The notes beneath the pieces were generated by a model, which saw only the letters and a list, made by a program, of their open reading frames with translations, did not search any database and was not told the DNA's origin. A DNA stretch of 64,000 nucleotides from VXNE01 sp965205735 (lineage in GTDB: Bacteria > Pseudomonadota > Gammaproteobacteria > Pseudomonadales > Azotimanducaceae): positions 1,054,001 to 1,118,000 of the forward strand of contig OZ242179.1 in assembly GCA_965205735.1 (NCBI GenBank), written 5' to 3'. Positions 25,931 to 33,340 of the stretch are shown here, piece after piece. The first letter of the stretch is position 1, and each line of letters starts with the position of its first letter. The position numbers were made by a program, and so were the translations under genes.

Positions 25931-28050
25931 GCCTCCATCTCCTTTCCCATGACCGTTTGCTCTCTCGTTCGGATCAGCGCGTCAAGCGCTACCGCGCCCT
26001 GTCCCTTGCGGCGGACGCCGAGCGGATTGACGTCGACTTCCTCGAGCACGTGACGGTGCTCGGCCGCGAAACGTGCGATGGCAAGAATTTCCGCTATGGC
26101 CGCGTCCTTGTCCGCCGCTTCCCGGTTTCGGTAGCCGTCGAGCAGCGGCGCTACGCGAAGTTTCGCCAAGGCGTCGCGCACTTCCCTTTCGGACACCGGC
26201 AGCAGCAGCGTAACGCTGTCTGCGAGCAACTCGACCAGCGTGCCGCCGGAACCGATGGTCAGCAGCAAGCCGAGTTGCGGATCTCGCGTGAGGCCCACGA
26301 GCAACTCGACCACCACGTCCGGGGAGAACCGTTCGACAAGCACGGCGTCACCCAGGGCGAGCAGTTCGCGCGTGGCCTGGCGAATCTCGCGCGGTTCGCT
26401 CAGCGCCAGCCTGACCGCTGCGCGCTCGGTCTTGTGGGCAATGCCAAGCGCCTTGACCGCAACGGCGCCCCCGAGGGACTCGGCGACGGCTATCGCCGCG
26501 GGTTCATCCCGCGCGATCTCTCCGGCCGGAACCTGGACGCCGCTCGCAGCGAGCAATGCCTTGGAGGCCGCCTCGTCCAGAACAACGGGCTGGCTCGGCG
26601 AGCAGCGCGACTCCAGGAGTTGCGCGGGAGCGGGCGCGCGCCACGCCGCGCCGATCGCAGCCGCGTTGTCTATCGCCGCGAGGGTCTCGCGGATTCCGGC
26701 GAGCGGCGCGATGCCGCGGGCGATCATTTCCGCCGCCCGCGCTTCGGACAGGTTTTCCCCCAAAGCGGCCGCGATGATGCCTTTCGACCGCGTCGCGTCC
26801 ATGGCCGCCGCGAACGCGTTGAGCGTCGTCTGCCAGTCGGTGTCGTCACAGCGGTCCGTACGGGGAAAGTCGAGCATCAAGAGCGTCGCATCGAAACGTC
26901 CGCGCGCGAATGCCGTGAAGGTCCCGATCAACGCCTGCTCGTCGCCCCAACTGAAGGTGTGGTAGTCGAAAGGATTGGATACGGTAACGAGTGGATGCAC
27001 CGTCGCGTCCACAGCCGCGGCATGGTCCGGCGCCAGGTCGGGGAATGTCGCCTCGGCATCCTCCGCCGCGTCCGCGAGCACGCTCGCCTCACCGCCGGAA
27101 CAGCACATCGCGCCTATTCGGGTCCCGCCCAGGGTGCCGTGCACGTGCAGCAGCTTGAGCGTCTCAAGCAGTTCGGGGATGCCGTCCGCGCGGGCGAATC
27201 CGAGCCGTCGAAGGAATGCCTGGGCCCCGGCATCGGATCCGGCGATGGATGCCGTGTGGCTGAGCGTCGCTGTCCGCCCTTGCGCCGAGCGGCCCATCTT
27301 CATGGTCACGACGGGCACCCCGCGTTCCCGCGCGCGACGGGACAATGCTTCGAAGCCAGCGACCGAATCGAACGCCTCGACATGCAAGCCCACGGCACTC
27401 ACCCGTTCATCGTCGAGCAGCGCCAACGCGAGACGCGACACCCCCAACTGCGCCTGGTTGCCGGCGGTCACGACGTAGGCGATAGGCAGCGCGCGTTGCT
27501 GCATGGTCATGCTGATGGCGATGTTCGAGGATTGGGTGATGATCGCAACGCCGCGTTCCGACGGCTTGAGCCGTCGGCCGCCGTGCTGGTCCGGCCACAG
27601 CGGTGTGCCGTCGAGAAAGTTGATGAAGCCGTAGCAGTTCGGACCGATGATGGGCAGGTCTCCCGCCGCATCGACCAGGTCGCGCTGCAAGAGTTCGCCA
27701 TCCGCCGCCTCGAGAAAACCCGACGCATAGCAGACGGCACCGCCCGCCCCCAATCGAGACAGGGCGGCAACGGCGTCGATGGTGGCGTGCCGGTTGACGC
27801 CCACGAAGGCGGCGTCGGGCACGCCGGGAAGCATGTCGATGGAGCGGAAAGCCCGCCTTCCGGCGATGGTTTCGCGCGACGGATGCACCGGCCACAGGTC
27901 GCCGTCGAAACCCATCCGGTCGCACTGTTCGACCACGCGCGACGCCGCTTCACCGCCGATGACGGCGATGCTGCGTGGGCGCAACAGCCGGGCCATGCCT
28001 GCGCCGGGGCCCGATTCCACAGTCACGCGCCGAACATCCACACTAGCCAA
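25927..28050 (-). CDS. ADP-forming acyl-CoA (acetate-CoA ligase-type) synthetase
   Basis: A 707-residue fusion of the alpha and beta parts of NDP-forming acyl-CoA synthetases. The N-terminal CoA-binding Rossmann domain has LLRPRSIAVIGG and GFDGDLWPVHPSRETIAGR; the middle has PIIGPNCYGFIN, IITQSSNIAISM and the GRTATLSHTASIAGSDAG block; the C-terminal ATP-grasp part has AVAVKALGIAHKTERAAVRL and LGLLLTIGSGGTLVELLAD. In this operon it likely activates gamma-butyrobetaine or carnitine to the CoA ester, in place of the AMP-forming CaiC; that role is inferred from context. TTG 28050 start lies 5 nt after the upstream stop; ATG 27996 is an alternative. Confidence 0.88.
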   Translation of the reverse strand: MASVDVRRVTVESGPGAGMARLLRPRSIAVIGGEAASRVVEQCDRMGFDGDLWPVHPSRETIAGRRAFRSIDMLPGVPDAAFVGVNRHATIDAVAALSRLGAGGAVCYASGFLEAADGELLQRDLVDAAGDLPIIGPNCYGFINFLDGTPLWPDQHGGRRLKPSERGVAIITQSSNIAISMTMQQRALPIAYVVTAGNQAQLGVSRLALALLDDERVSAVGLHVEAFDSVAGFEALSRRARERGVPVVTMKMGRSAQGRTATLSHTASIAGSDAGAQAFLRRLGFARADGIPELLETLKLLHVHGTLGGTRIGAMCCSGGEASVLADAAEDAEATFPDLAPDHAAAVDATVHPLVTVSNPFDYHTFSWGDEQALIGTFTAFARGRFDATLLMLDFPRTDRCDDTDWQTTLNAFAAAMDATRSKGIIAAALGENLSEARAAEMIARGIAPLAGIRETLAAIDNAAAIGAAWRAPAPAQLLESRCSPSQPVVLDEAASKALLAASGVQVPAGEIARDEPAAIAVAESLGGAVAVKALGIAHKTERAAVRLALSEPREIRQATRELLALGDAVLVERFSPDVVVELLVGLTRDPQLGLLLTIGSGGTLVELLADSVTLLLPVSEREVRDALAKLRVAPLLDGYRNREAADKDAAIAEILAIARFAAEHRHVLEEVDVNPLGVRRKGQGAVALDALIRTREQTVMGKEMEA

Positions 28051-28055
28051 GACAT

Positions 28056-29309
28056 TCAGGCACCGAGCGGGCGCAGCAGCTCGCGCCCGATGATGTGGCG
28101 CTGAATCTCCGATGTGCCGTCCCAGATGCGTTCGACCCGGGCATCGCGCCAGAACCGCGCCAGCGGCAGATCGCTCATCAGTCCCATGCCGCCGTGGATC
28201 TGTACCGCCTCGTCGGTCACGCGAGCCAGCATCTCCGAGGCATACAGCTTGGCCGAGGCGATCTCGCGGTTCGCCGAAAGACCGCTATCCAGTCGCGACG
28301 CCGCAGCCAGGGTCAACCAGTCCGCAGCGTCGATCTCGGTGACCATGTCGGCCAGCTTGAACGAGACCCCCTGGAATTTGCCGATGGGTTGGCCGAACTG
28401 GCTGCGTTGGGCCGCATAGCCGAGCGCCAGATCGAAGGCACGCCGCGCCCGGCCGACGCACATCGCGGCGACACTGAGCCGGGTGCCATACAACCACTCG
28501 TTGGCGAGTTCGAAACCGCGATGCCGCTCGCCGAGAATCTGTCCCGAGGGCAGTCGGCAATCTTGGAAGGTCAGGACGCTGTTGTGATAGCCCCGGTGGG
28601 ACACGGAGTCGTAGCCTCGGCGGATGTCGAAGCCGGGGGTGCCGCGATCAACCAGGAAGCAGGTGATGCGCCTTCTCGGCGGGGTTGCCCCCTCGCGCTG
28701 CTGTTGTCTGCGAGGGGTGACCCCCTCGCGCTGCTGTTGTCTGCGAGGGGTGACCCCCTCGCGCTCCCCGGCTGAAGGCTCCACCTCCTCCTCGCCCGTG
28801 GCAACGAAGACAATAAAGAAATCAGCGAGGTCGCCGTGAGAGATGAAGTGCTTTGTGCCATTGACGATCCAGTCGTCGCCGTCGCGGCGAGCGAAACACT
28901 GCATGCCGCGCACATCGGAACCGGCACCGGGTTCGGTCATGGCCAAGGCATCGAAGCGTTCGCCGCGCGCCGACGGCAGCAGGTAGCGCTCGCGCTGCTC
29001 GGCATCGCAACCCATCAGGATGCCGGAAGGCCGACCCCAGAATACGCTGAGGGCCATGGACGCGCGGCCGAGCTCGCGCTCCAGCAGGGTGAAGGTGAGG
29101 TGGTCGACACCGCCGCCGCCGACTTCCGCCGGCAGATTCGGCGCATAGAAACCGAGCTCGATCACTTTGCGCTTGATAGCCTCGCCGAGTTCCGGCGGCA
29201 CGCGCCCGGTTCGCTCGACATCCTCCTCGTGGGGATAGAGTTCCGTCTCGACGAAGTCGCGGACGGTGTCCACCACCATTTGCTGTTCGTTGGTGAGTCC
29301 GAAGTCCAA
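28056..29309 (-). CDS. Acyl-CoA dehydrogenase (probable gamma-butyrobetainyl/crotonobetainyl-CoA oxidoreductase) carrying an in-frame repeat insertion
   Basis: An acyl-CoA dehydrogenase: ELGFYAPNLPAEVGGGG, LAMTEPGAGSDVRGMQ, IVNGTKHFISHGDLADF, LRRARRAFDLALGYAAQRSQF-like helix, QIHGGMGLMSDLPLARFWRDA and IWDGTSEIQRHIIGREL. Its operon place suggests the CaiA-like step between gamma-butyrobetainyl-CoA and crotonobetainyl-CoA (inference). It is 417 residues, about 35 longer than expected; the excess is exactly residues ~177-211, EPSAGEREGVTPRR plus tandem REGVTPRRQQQ units, encoded by the PAL repeat at 28677-28781. The insert sits in the loop between two strands of the beta domain (FIVFVATGEEE / ITCFLVDRGTPG) and keeps frame. 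Start is TTG 29309 (LDFGLTNEQQ). Confidence 0.87.
   Translation of the reverse strand: MDFGLTNEQQMVVDTVRDFVETELYPHEEDVERTGRVPPELGEAIKRKVIELGFYAPNLPAEVGGGGVDHLTFTLLERELGRASMALSVFWGRPSGILMGCDAEQRERYLLPSARGERFDALAMTEPGAGSDVRGMQCFARRDGDDWIVNGTKHFISHGDLADFFIVFVATGEEEVEPSAGEREGVTPRRQQQREGVTPRRQQQREGATPPRRRITCFLVDRGTPGFDIRRGYDSVSHRGYHNSVLTFQDCRLPSGQILGERHRGFELANEWLYGTRLSVAAMCVGRARRAFDLALGYAAQRSQFGQPIGKFQGVSFKLADMVTEIDAADWLTLAAASRLDSGLSANREIASAKLYASEMLARVTDEAVQIHGGMGLMSDLPLARFWRDARVERIWDGTSEIQRHIIGRELLRPLGA
28677..28781 (-). repeat. PAL element copy 1, amplified in tandem inside an acyl-CoA dehydrogenase gene
   Basis: Three hairpin units GCGAGGGG-TGAC-CCCCTCGC at 28710-28729 and 28743-28762, with a diverged one at 28677-28696, repeat with a 33-bp period (11 codons). 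The constant flank GCTCCCCGGCTGAAGGCTC follows at 28763-28781. Total 105 bp, a multiple of three. The same flank and hairpin occur at 34625, 48637 and 55803. Confidence 0.9.
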
Positions 29310-29335
29310 GTGTCCGTTCCTTTTTCGGGCCCAGG

Positions 29336-30340
29336 CTAGTCGGTTGGCTGTCCGCCAGCCAGGCGCACGCGGCGGGTTTCGTTGTCGGCGAGGGTCTTGC
29401 CGGCGCCAACGCCGTATCGGCGCAACGCTTGCATGATGGCAATCAAGCATTCGTCGCGTAATCTCTCAAGCTCCTTCACCGTGCGCCCCGCCGCCTGTCG
29501 CTCGGTGCCCGAAGCCACCTTCTCGACCAGCGCCTCGGTAAGCTCGGGGGCTTCGAGTCGGGTCCAGGGCAGTTTCAGCGCCGGGCCGAACTGCCGCATG
29601 AAGTGGCGCATGCCAATGTCGCCGCCCGCCATGTGAAACGTCAGGCAAGTGCCCATGAAGGCCCAGCGCAGCCCCGGCCCGTAGGTGATCGCCGCGTCCA
29701 GCTCCTCCGTTGTAGCCACATCCTCGTTGACCAGGTGCAGCGCTTCCCGCCATAGCGCCTCCTGCAAGCGGTCGGAGAGGAAACCTGCCACTTCGTTGCG
29801 CACTTTCAGGGGGTGCATGCCGAGGTCCGAGTAGAACGCGACGGCCGCATCGATGCGCTCGACAGAGGTCCGGGCGCCGCCCAGCACTTCGACCAGGGGC
29901 AGCAAGTAGACAGGGTTGAAGGGGTGGCCGACGATGACCCGTTCGGGATGGCGGCAGTCGGCCTGCAAATCGGATGGCAATAGTCCGGACGTGCTGGACG
30001 CAATGACGACGTCAATATCCGCCCAAGCGTCCATCTGCGCGTGCAGCGGGCGCTTCACTTCCAGCCTTTCCGGGACGCTCTCCTGTACGAAGTCAGCCTC
30101 TCGGCAGACCATTTCAAGTGAGTCGCCGTAGCGCAGGTTTTCGATGCCGGCACCGGGATAGAGCCCGAGTTTCTCTAGTGCTGGCCAAGCGTTGTCCACG
30201 GCGGACCGCAGCCTGGTCTGCCAGCCGCCAGACACATCCCACGCAACCACGTCGAGTCCCCGCGCCAGGGCGCGCGCCGCCCAGCCGGCCCCGATCACGC
30301 CGGTGCCGACAACGGCGAAGGTATCGACAGCCCTGGACAA
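29336..30340 (-). CDS. L-carnitine 3-dehydrogenase (3-hydroxyacyl-CoA-dehydrogenase fold)
   Basis: A 334-residue NAD-dependent dehydrogenase that oxidises L-carnitine to 3-dehydrocarnitine. Rossmann motif VVGTGVIGAGWAARALARG; catalytic His region VIVGHPFNPVYLLPLVEV; and the block ITYGPGLRWAFMGTCLTFHM with IGMRHFMRQFGPALKLPW, which is characteristic of carnitine dehydrogenases (LcdH/CdhA) rather than fatty-acid 3-hydroxyacyl-CoA dehydrogenases. It starts 8 nt after the upstream BKACE gene and is followed 26 nt later by the acyl-CoA dehydrogenase, all one operon. Confidence 0.9.
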   Translation of the reverse strand: MSRAVDTFAVVGTGVIGAGWAARALARGLDVVAWDVSGGWQTRLRSAVDNAWPALEKLGLYPGAGIENLRYGDSLEMVCREADFVQESVPERLEVKRPLHAQMDAWADIDVVIASSTSGLLPSDLQADCRHPERVIVGHPFNPVYLLPLVEVLGGARTSVERIDAAVAFYSDLGMHPLKVRNEVAGFLSDRLQEALWREALHLVNEDVATTEELDAAITYGPGLRWAFMGTCLTFHMAGGDIGMRHFMRQFGPALKLPWTRLEAPELTEALVEKVASGTERQAAGRTVKELERLRDECLIAIMQALRRYGVGAGKTLADNETRRVRLAGGQPTD

Positions 30341-30348
30341 GGTCTCGG

Positions 30349-31239
30349 TCAGCCGCGCTTGACCAGGCCGAACTTATCGCGCGTCTCGTCGGGCGAGAGC
30401 ACCCGCGCGCCGAGCAACTCAACGATGTTGCGCGCTCGCTCCACTAGCTGCGCGTTGCTGGCGAAGACGCCTCGCGAGAGGTAGAGGTTGTCCTCCAGTC
30501 CGACCCGGACGTTGCCGCCAAGCAGCACGGACTGCGCGGCGAAGGCCATCTGGTTGCGGCTGATCGCGAAGGCGGTCCAGTTCGCACCGGGCGGCAGCAT
30601 GTCGACACAAGCCTTGAACACCCCCACATCGGCAGGCGCACCCCACGGGATGCCATAACAGAGCTGGAACAGCGGCGGATCTTCCAGCAAGTCTTCGCTC
30701 AGCATCTGCAGCGTGAAACTCAGGTGGCCGGTATCGAATACCTCCAACTCGGGCTTGACGCCCAATTCGCGGATGCGTTTCGCCCCCCGGCGCAGCATAT
30801 CCGGCGTGGAAACGTAGACCATGCTGCCTTCCCCGAAGTTGAGCGAACCGCAGTCCAGGGAGCAAATCTCCGGCAGCAGTTCCTCAACATGCGGCAAGCG
30901 GTCGAGCGCTCCCACCAGGTCGGTGTCTTGCCCAAACTCCGTCGGCGCCTCGTCGGGACCGATGATCAGGTCGCCGCCCATGCCGGAGGTGAGGTTGATC
31001 ACGACATCGACCTCGGAGTCACGGATGCGGGAGACCACTTCCCGGTAAAGCGCCACGTCGCGGCTGCCCTTGCCGGTTGCCGGATCGCGCACGTGGCAGT
31101 GCACAATGGCCGCCCCCGCCTTGGCCGCGTCGATCGCGGAAACGGCGATTTGTTCGGGTGTGACCGGAATGTCCGGGTGCTTGCCGACAGTGTCGCCGGC
31201 ACCGGTCACCGCACAGGTGATGACAACCTCGGGATTCAT
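30349..31239 (-). CDS. BKACE family enzyme, probable 3-dehydrocarnitine cleavage enzyme (CdhC-like)
   Basis: A 296-residue beta-keto-acid cleavage enzyme (DUF849). Zinc-ligand motif AAIVHCHVRDPATG, then NLTSGMGGDLIIGPDE, SLDCGSLNFGEG, LEVFDTGHLSF, LCYGIPWGAPADV and RVGLEDNLYLSRG. Next to carnitine dehydrogenase its expected reaction is 3-dehydrocarnitine plus acetyl-CoA to betainyl-CoA plus acetoacetate, as for Pseudomonas CdhC (known family role; assignment here by context). Start ATG 31239 has AGGAGG 8 nt upstream; an upstream ATG at 31257 would lie before that site. First gene of the five-gene operon; no CdhB-type thioesterase is present. Confidence 0.88.
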   Translation of the reverse strand: MNPEVVITCAVTGAGDTVGKHPDIPVTPEQIAVSAIDAAKAGAAIVHCHVRDPATGKGSRDVALYREVVSRIRDSEVDVVINLTSGMGGDLIIGPDEAPTEFGQDTDLVGALDRLPHVEELLPEICSLDCGSLNFGEGSMVYVSTPDMLRRGAKRIRELGVKPELEVFDTGHLSFTLQMLSEDLLEDPPLFQLCYGIPWGAPADVGVFKACVDMLPPGANWTAFAISRNQMAFAAQSVLLGGNVRVGLEDNLYLSRGVFASNAQLVERARNIVELLGARVLSPDETRDKFGLVKRG

Positions 31240-31562
31240 GGCAGGGGCCTCCTTCAATGGTTACGTCGCCCGGACTTTATCACCTTGTGGGGCGAAAAAA
31301 CGCGCTGTCCGTATGCCAAGGATGAAACAAATGTCCTCGGAAACTCCAGCGTCCAGACGCGGTCGAGAGTTCGTCCACAACCAAGGCCTTGTCATGCTGC
31401 TTGACACGCTCGCCCCCATTGCCATCATCACCCTCGGAGCGATAGGGGCAACACCATAAACACCATGAAACAAGCAGCGTATGGCAGTTCAGATGCGCGG
31501 CGTCAACTCGACCGCCAAGTCCGCGCGACGATGGGAGAGACAACTGATCGAGAGCCTTCCCC
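31240..31562. promoter_or_regulatory. Divergent intergenic region upstream of the carnitine operon
   Basis: About 320 bases between the BKACE start and the sulfotransferase start. Nothing protein-like is seen. It should hold the carnitine-operon promoter, with AGGAGG at 31248-31253 (reverse strand) as its ribosome site. No clear operator palindrome was found. Confidence 0.4.
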
Positions 31563-32216
31563 GTGATCGTCTCCCACCGGCACCGGTTCATTTTCTTCGC
31601 GGTGCCCAGAACGGGTACGCACGCGTTTCGAACAGCGCTACACGCCTTTCTTGGCGACGAAGACTGGCAGCAGCAGTCGCTCACGGAGCAGGTAAGTCTA
31701 CCCGTGCCAACCCTGGCGCGCGTCGGCCACGGCCACCTCACATTGCGGCAGGTGCGAGCAAACCTGCCCGAAACACTCTGGCGGGACTACTTCAAGTTCG
31801 CCTGTGTGAGAAATCCATATGATCGCTTCGTGTCGGTATGCGCGATGCTCAACAGGCGCAATCCGGACTACCAGGGGCGGGAGACTGCGTTCATGAAGCG
31901 AGCCATTCAAGTCGGACGGTTTCAGCAGCGGGCATTGGTTCGACCGCAACGGGATATGCTGGTGGATGAAGCCGGCGAGTTCGGCATGGACTTCATCGGG
32001 CGTTACGAAAGTCTGCAACAGTCGTTCGAAGAAGCCTGCCGACGGATCGGCATTCCCGCACAACGACTTGCGCAGAGCAACGCAACGGATCACCGCGACT
32101 ACGCCACCTACTACGACGACGAGTTGCTCGGCCTCGTGAACGTCTTCTACCGGCGGGATTTTGACAGTCTGGGCTACGAAGTCGAGGTGTCGGCGGAAGC
32201 GATGTCATGCGCCTGA
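31563..32216 (+). CDS. Sulfotransferase family 2-type protein
   Basis: A 217-residue PAPS-dependent sulfotransferase-like protein. The 5'-phosphosulfate loop is FIFFAVPRTGTHAFRTAL near the N-terminus and the 3'-phosphate motif is FACVRNPYDRFVSVCAML. The length fits small carbohydrate-type sulfotransferases (Sulfotransfer_2). The start is GTG 31563 (IVSHRHRFIFF). It overlaps the next gene by 10 nt, so the two are probably made together. A TPR-sulfotransferase faces this pair across a MITE. Confidence 0.85.
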   Translation: MIVSHRHRFIFFAVPRTGTHAFRTALHAFLGDEDWQQQSLTEQVSLPVPTLARVGHGHLTLRQVRANLPETLWRDYFKFACVRNPYDRFVSVCAMLNRRNPDYQGRETAFMKRAIQVGRFQQRALVRPQRDMLVDEAGEFGMDFIGRYESLQQSFEEACRRIGIPAQRLAQSNATDHRDYATYYDDELLGLVNVFYRRDFDSLGYEVEVSAEAMSCA

Positions 32217-33169
32217 GCAAACCCTTTATCCGCTTGCCGTTTCGGTTCGACGCCGACAGGCTGGCCGAGGAGGTTCGCCAGTTCGCGGCAGACCGATGGA
32301 TGGCGCATCCGAGCGGCTTGCCCGGCAACTCCGCCATCGCGCTCATTTCCAGCGGCGGCGGCGACAACGACTCCTTCGAGGGCGAGAAGAAACCGACGCC
32401 GCATCTCGGCGAATGCGAGTACGTGCGCCAGGTGATGGCGAGTTTCGGGCAAGTGCTGTCGCGCTCGCGGCTGATGAAGCTCGATGCCAGCTCGGAACTC
32501 AGCCTGCACGTGGACTTCAACTACCACTGGTTCAGCCGGGTGCGCATTCACATCCCGATCATCACCCACCCGTCGGTGATCTTCCATTGCGGTCGGGAGC
32601 GGCTGCACATGGGCGGCGGCGAATGCTGGATATTCGACTCCTGGCGGCGCCACAGGGTCGTCAATGCCAGCGCCAAAGACCGCGTACACCTGGTCATCGA
32701 CACCTGCGGCTCGTCGCGATTCTGGAACATGGTGCAAACCGTCGAACACAGCGACCCGTCGGAGACGGCGGCGAACGCCGAGTTCATCGCCTTCGAACCC
32801 GGCAAGCCGGTCGCGCTCCGGATGGAAAGATTCGCCAGCCTGCCGGTGATGGCGCCGGGAGAGTGCACCGCCCTCATCGAGGACCTGATCGCGGACTTTG
32901 CGGGGAACGCCGACAACGATCCGGGTCTGGTGGAAACCTATGCCGCCCTGATGCGCGGCTTCGCAAGCGATTGGCGCGAGCTTTGGCTGCTATACGGCCA
33001 TCGCCCGGAAGGTGTCGGCCACTATCGCGCGCTGATCGAGAACACGCGCCGTCGGCTGCATCCCAACATGCGCGTGCTGACCGTCAGGAGCAATCGCATC
33101 GGCGTCAACGCGATCTTCGCGCAACGGGTGCTGAACGCCGCCCTCGCGCCGGATGCGCACATGGAGTGA
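32207..33169 (+). CDS. Aspartyl/asparaginyl beta-hydroxylase-like protein
   Basis: A 320-residue protein with a cupin-type Fe(II)/2-oxoglutarate oxygenase core: LHVDFNYHWFSRVRIHIPIIT gives a candidate metal His, LHMGGGECWIFDSWRRHRVVNAS gives the distal His, and VHLVIDTCG follows. These match the Asp/Asn hydroxylase domain (H...H, R for 2OG). The C-terminal 130 residues (ALMRGFASDWRELWLLYGHRPEGVGHYR) are an extra helical region seen in family members next to sulfotransferases. Ends with two stops, 7 nt before MITE-A copy 1. Confidence 0.75.
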   Translation: MRLSKPFIRLPFRFDADRLAEEVRQFAADRWMAHPSGLPGNSAIALISSGGGDNDSFEGEKKPTPHLGECEYVRQVMASFGQVLSRSRLMKLDASSELSLHVDFNYHWFSRVRIHIPIITHPSVIFHCGRERLHMGGGECWIFDSWRRHRVVNASAKDRVHLVIDTCGSSRFWNMVQTVEHSDPSETAANAEFIAFEPGKPVALRMERFASLPVMAPGECTALIEDLIADFAGNADNDPGLVETYAALMRGFASDWRELWLLYGHRPEGVGHYRALIENTRRRLHPNMRVLTVRSNRIGVNAIFAQRVLNAALAPDAHME

Positions 33170-33175
33170 TGACGA

Positions 33176-33340
33176 TAGTGCTCCGTCAAACCTAAATCTA
33201 CGGGTATCTGCGGGTCTTTTTGGCCCCTGGCTTCGTTGCTCCTCCTTGTGTGGTGCCTGCCACACCGCGTCGTCGCGCCTCGCCAGGAACCAAAAATCCC
33301 TCGCAGCTACACTCGCATTTTTAGGCTTGACGGAACACTA
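33176..33340. mobile_element. MITE-A copy 1 (IS630-like, non-autonomous)
   Basis: A 165-bp element with imperfect terminal inverted repeats: left TAGTGCTCCGTCAAACC, right GGCTTGACGGAACACTA, extending about 21 bp with 2-3 mismatches. The right end is in CTAG. Inside is a hairpin GTGTGG-TGCCTG-CCACAC (33248-33265). It has no reading frame of its own. This copy lacks the PAL insertion. It fills the whole space between two convergent genes. TA ends in CTAG contexts are typical of IS630-family insertion; the family assignment is inference. Confidence 0.82.

Noticed and set aside
25957..28104. Long plus-strand open frame (715 codons) opposite the ADP-forming ligase
   Set aside because: Antisense shadow; the minus-strand frame has complete family motifs.
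28677..28781. CRISPR-like tandem repeat
   Set aside because: Unit of 33 bp with no distinct spacers; it is the amplified PAL element within a coding frame.
31280..31562. Possible small genes upstream of the sulfotransferase
   Set aside because: Short overlapping frames without ribosome sites or recognisable sequence.
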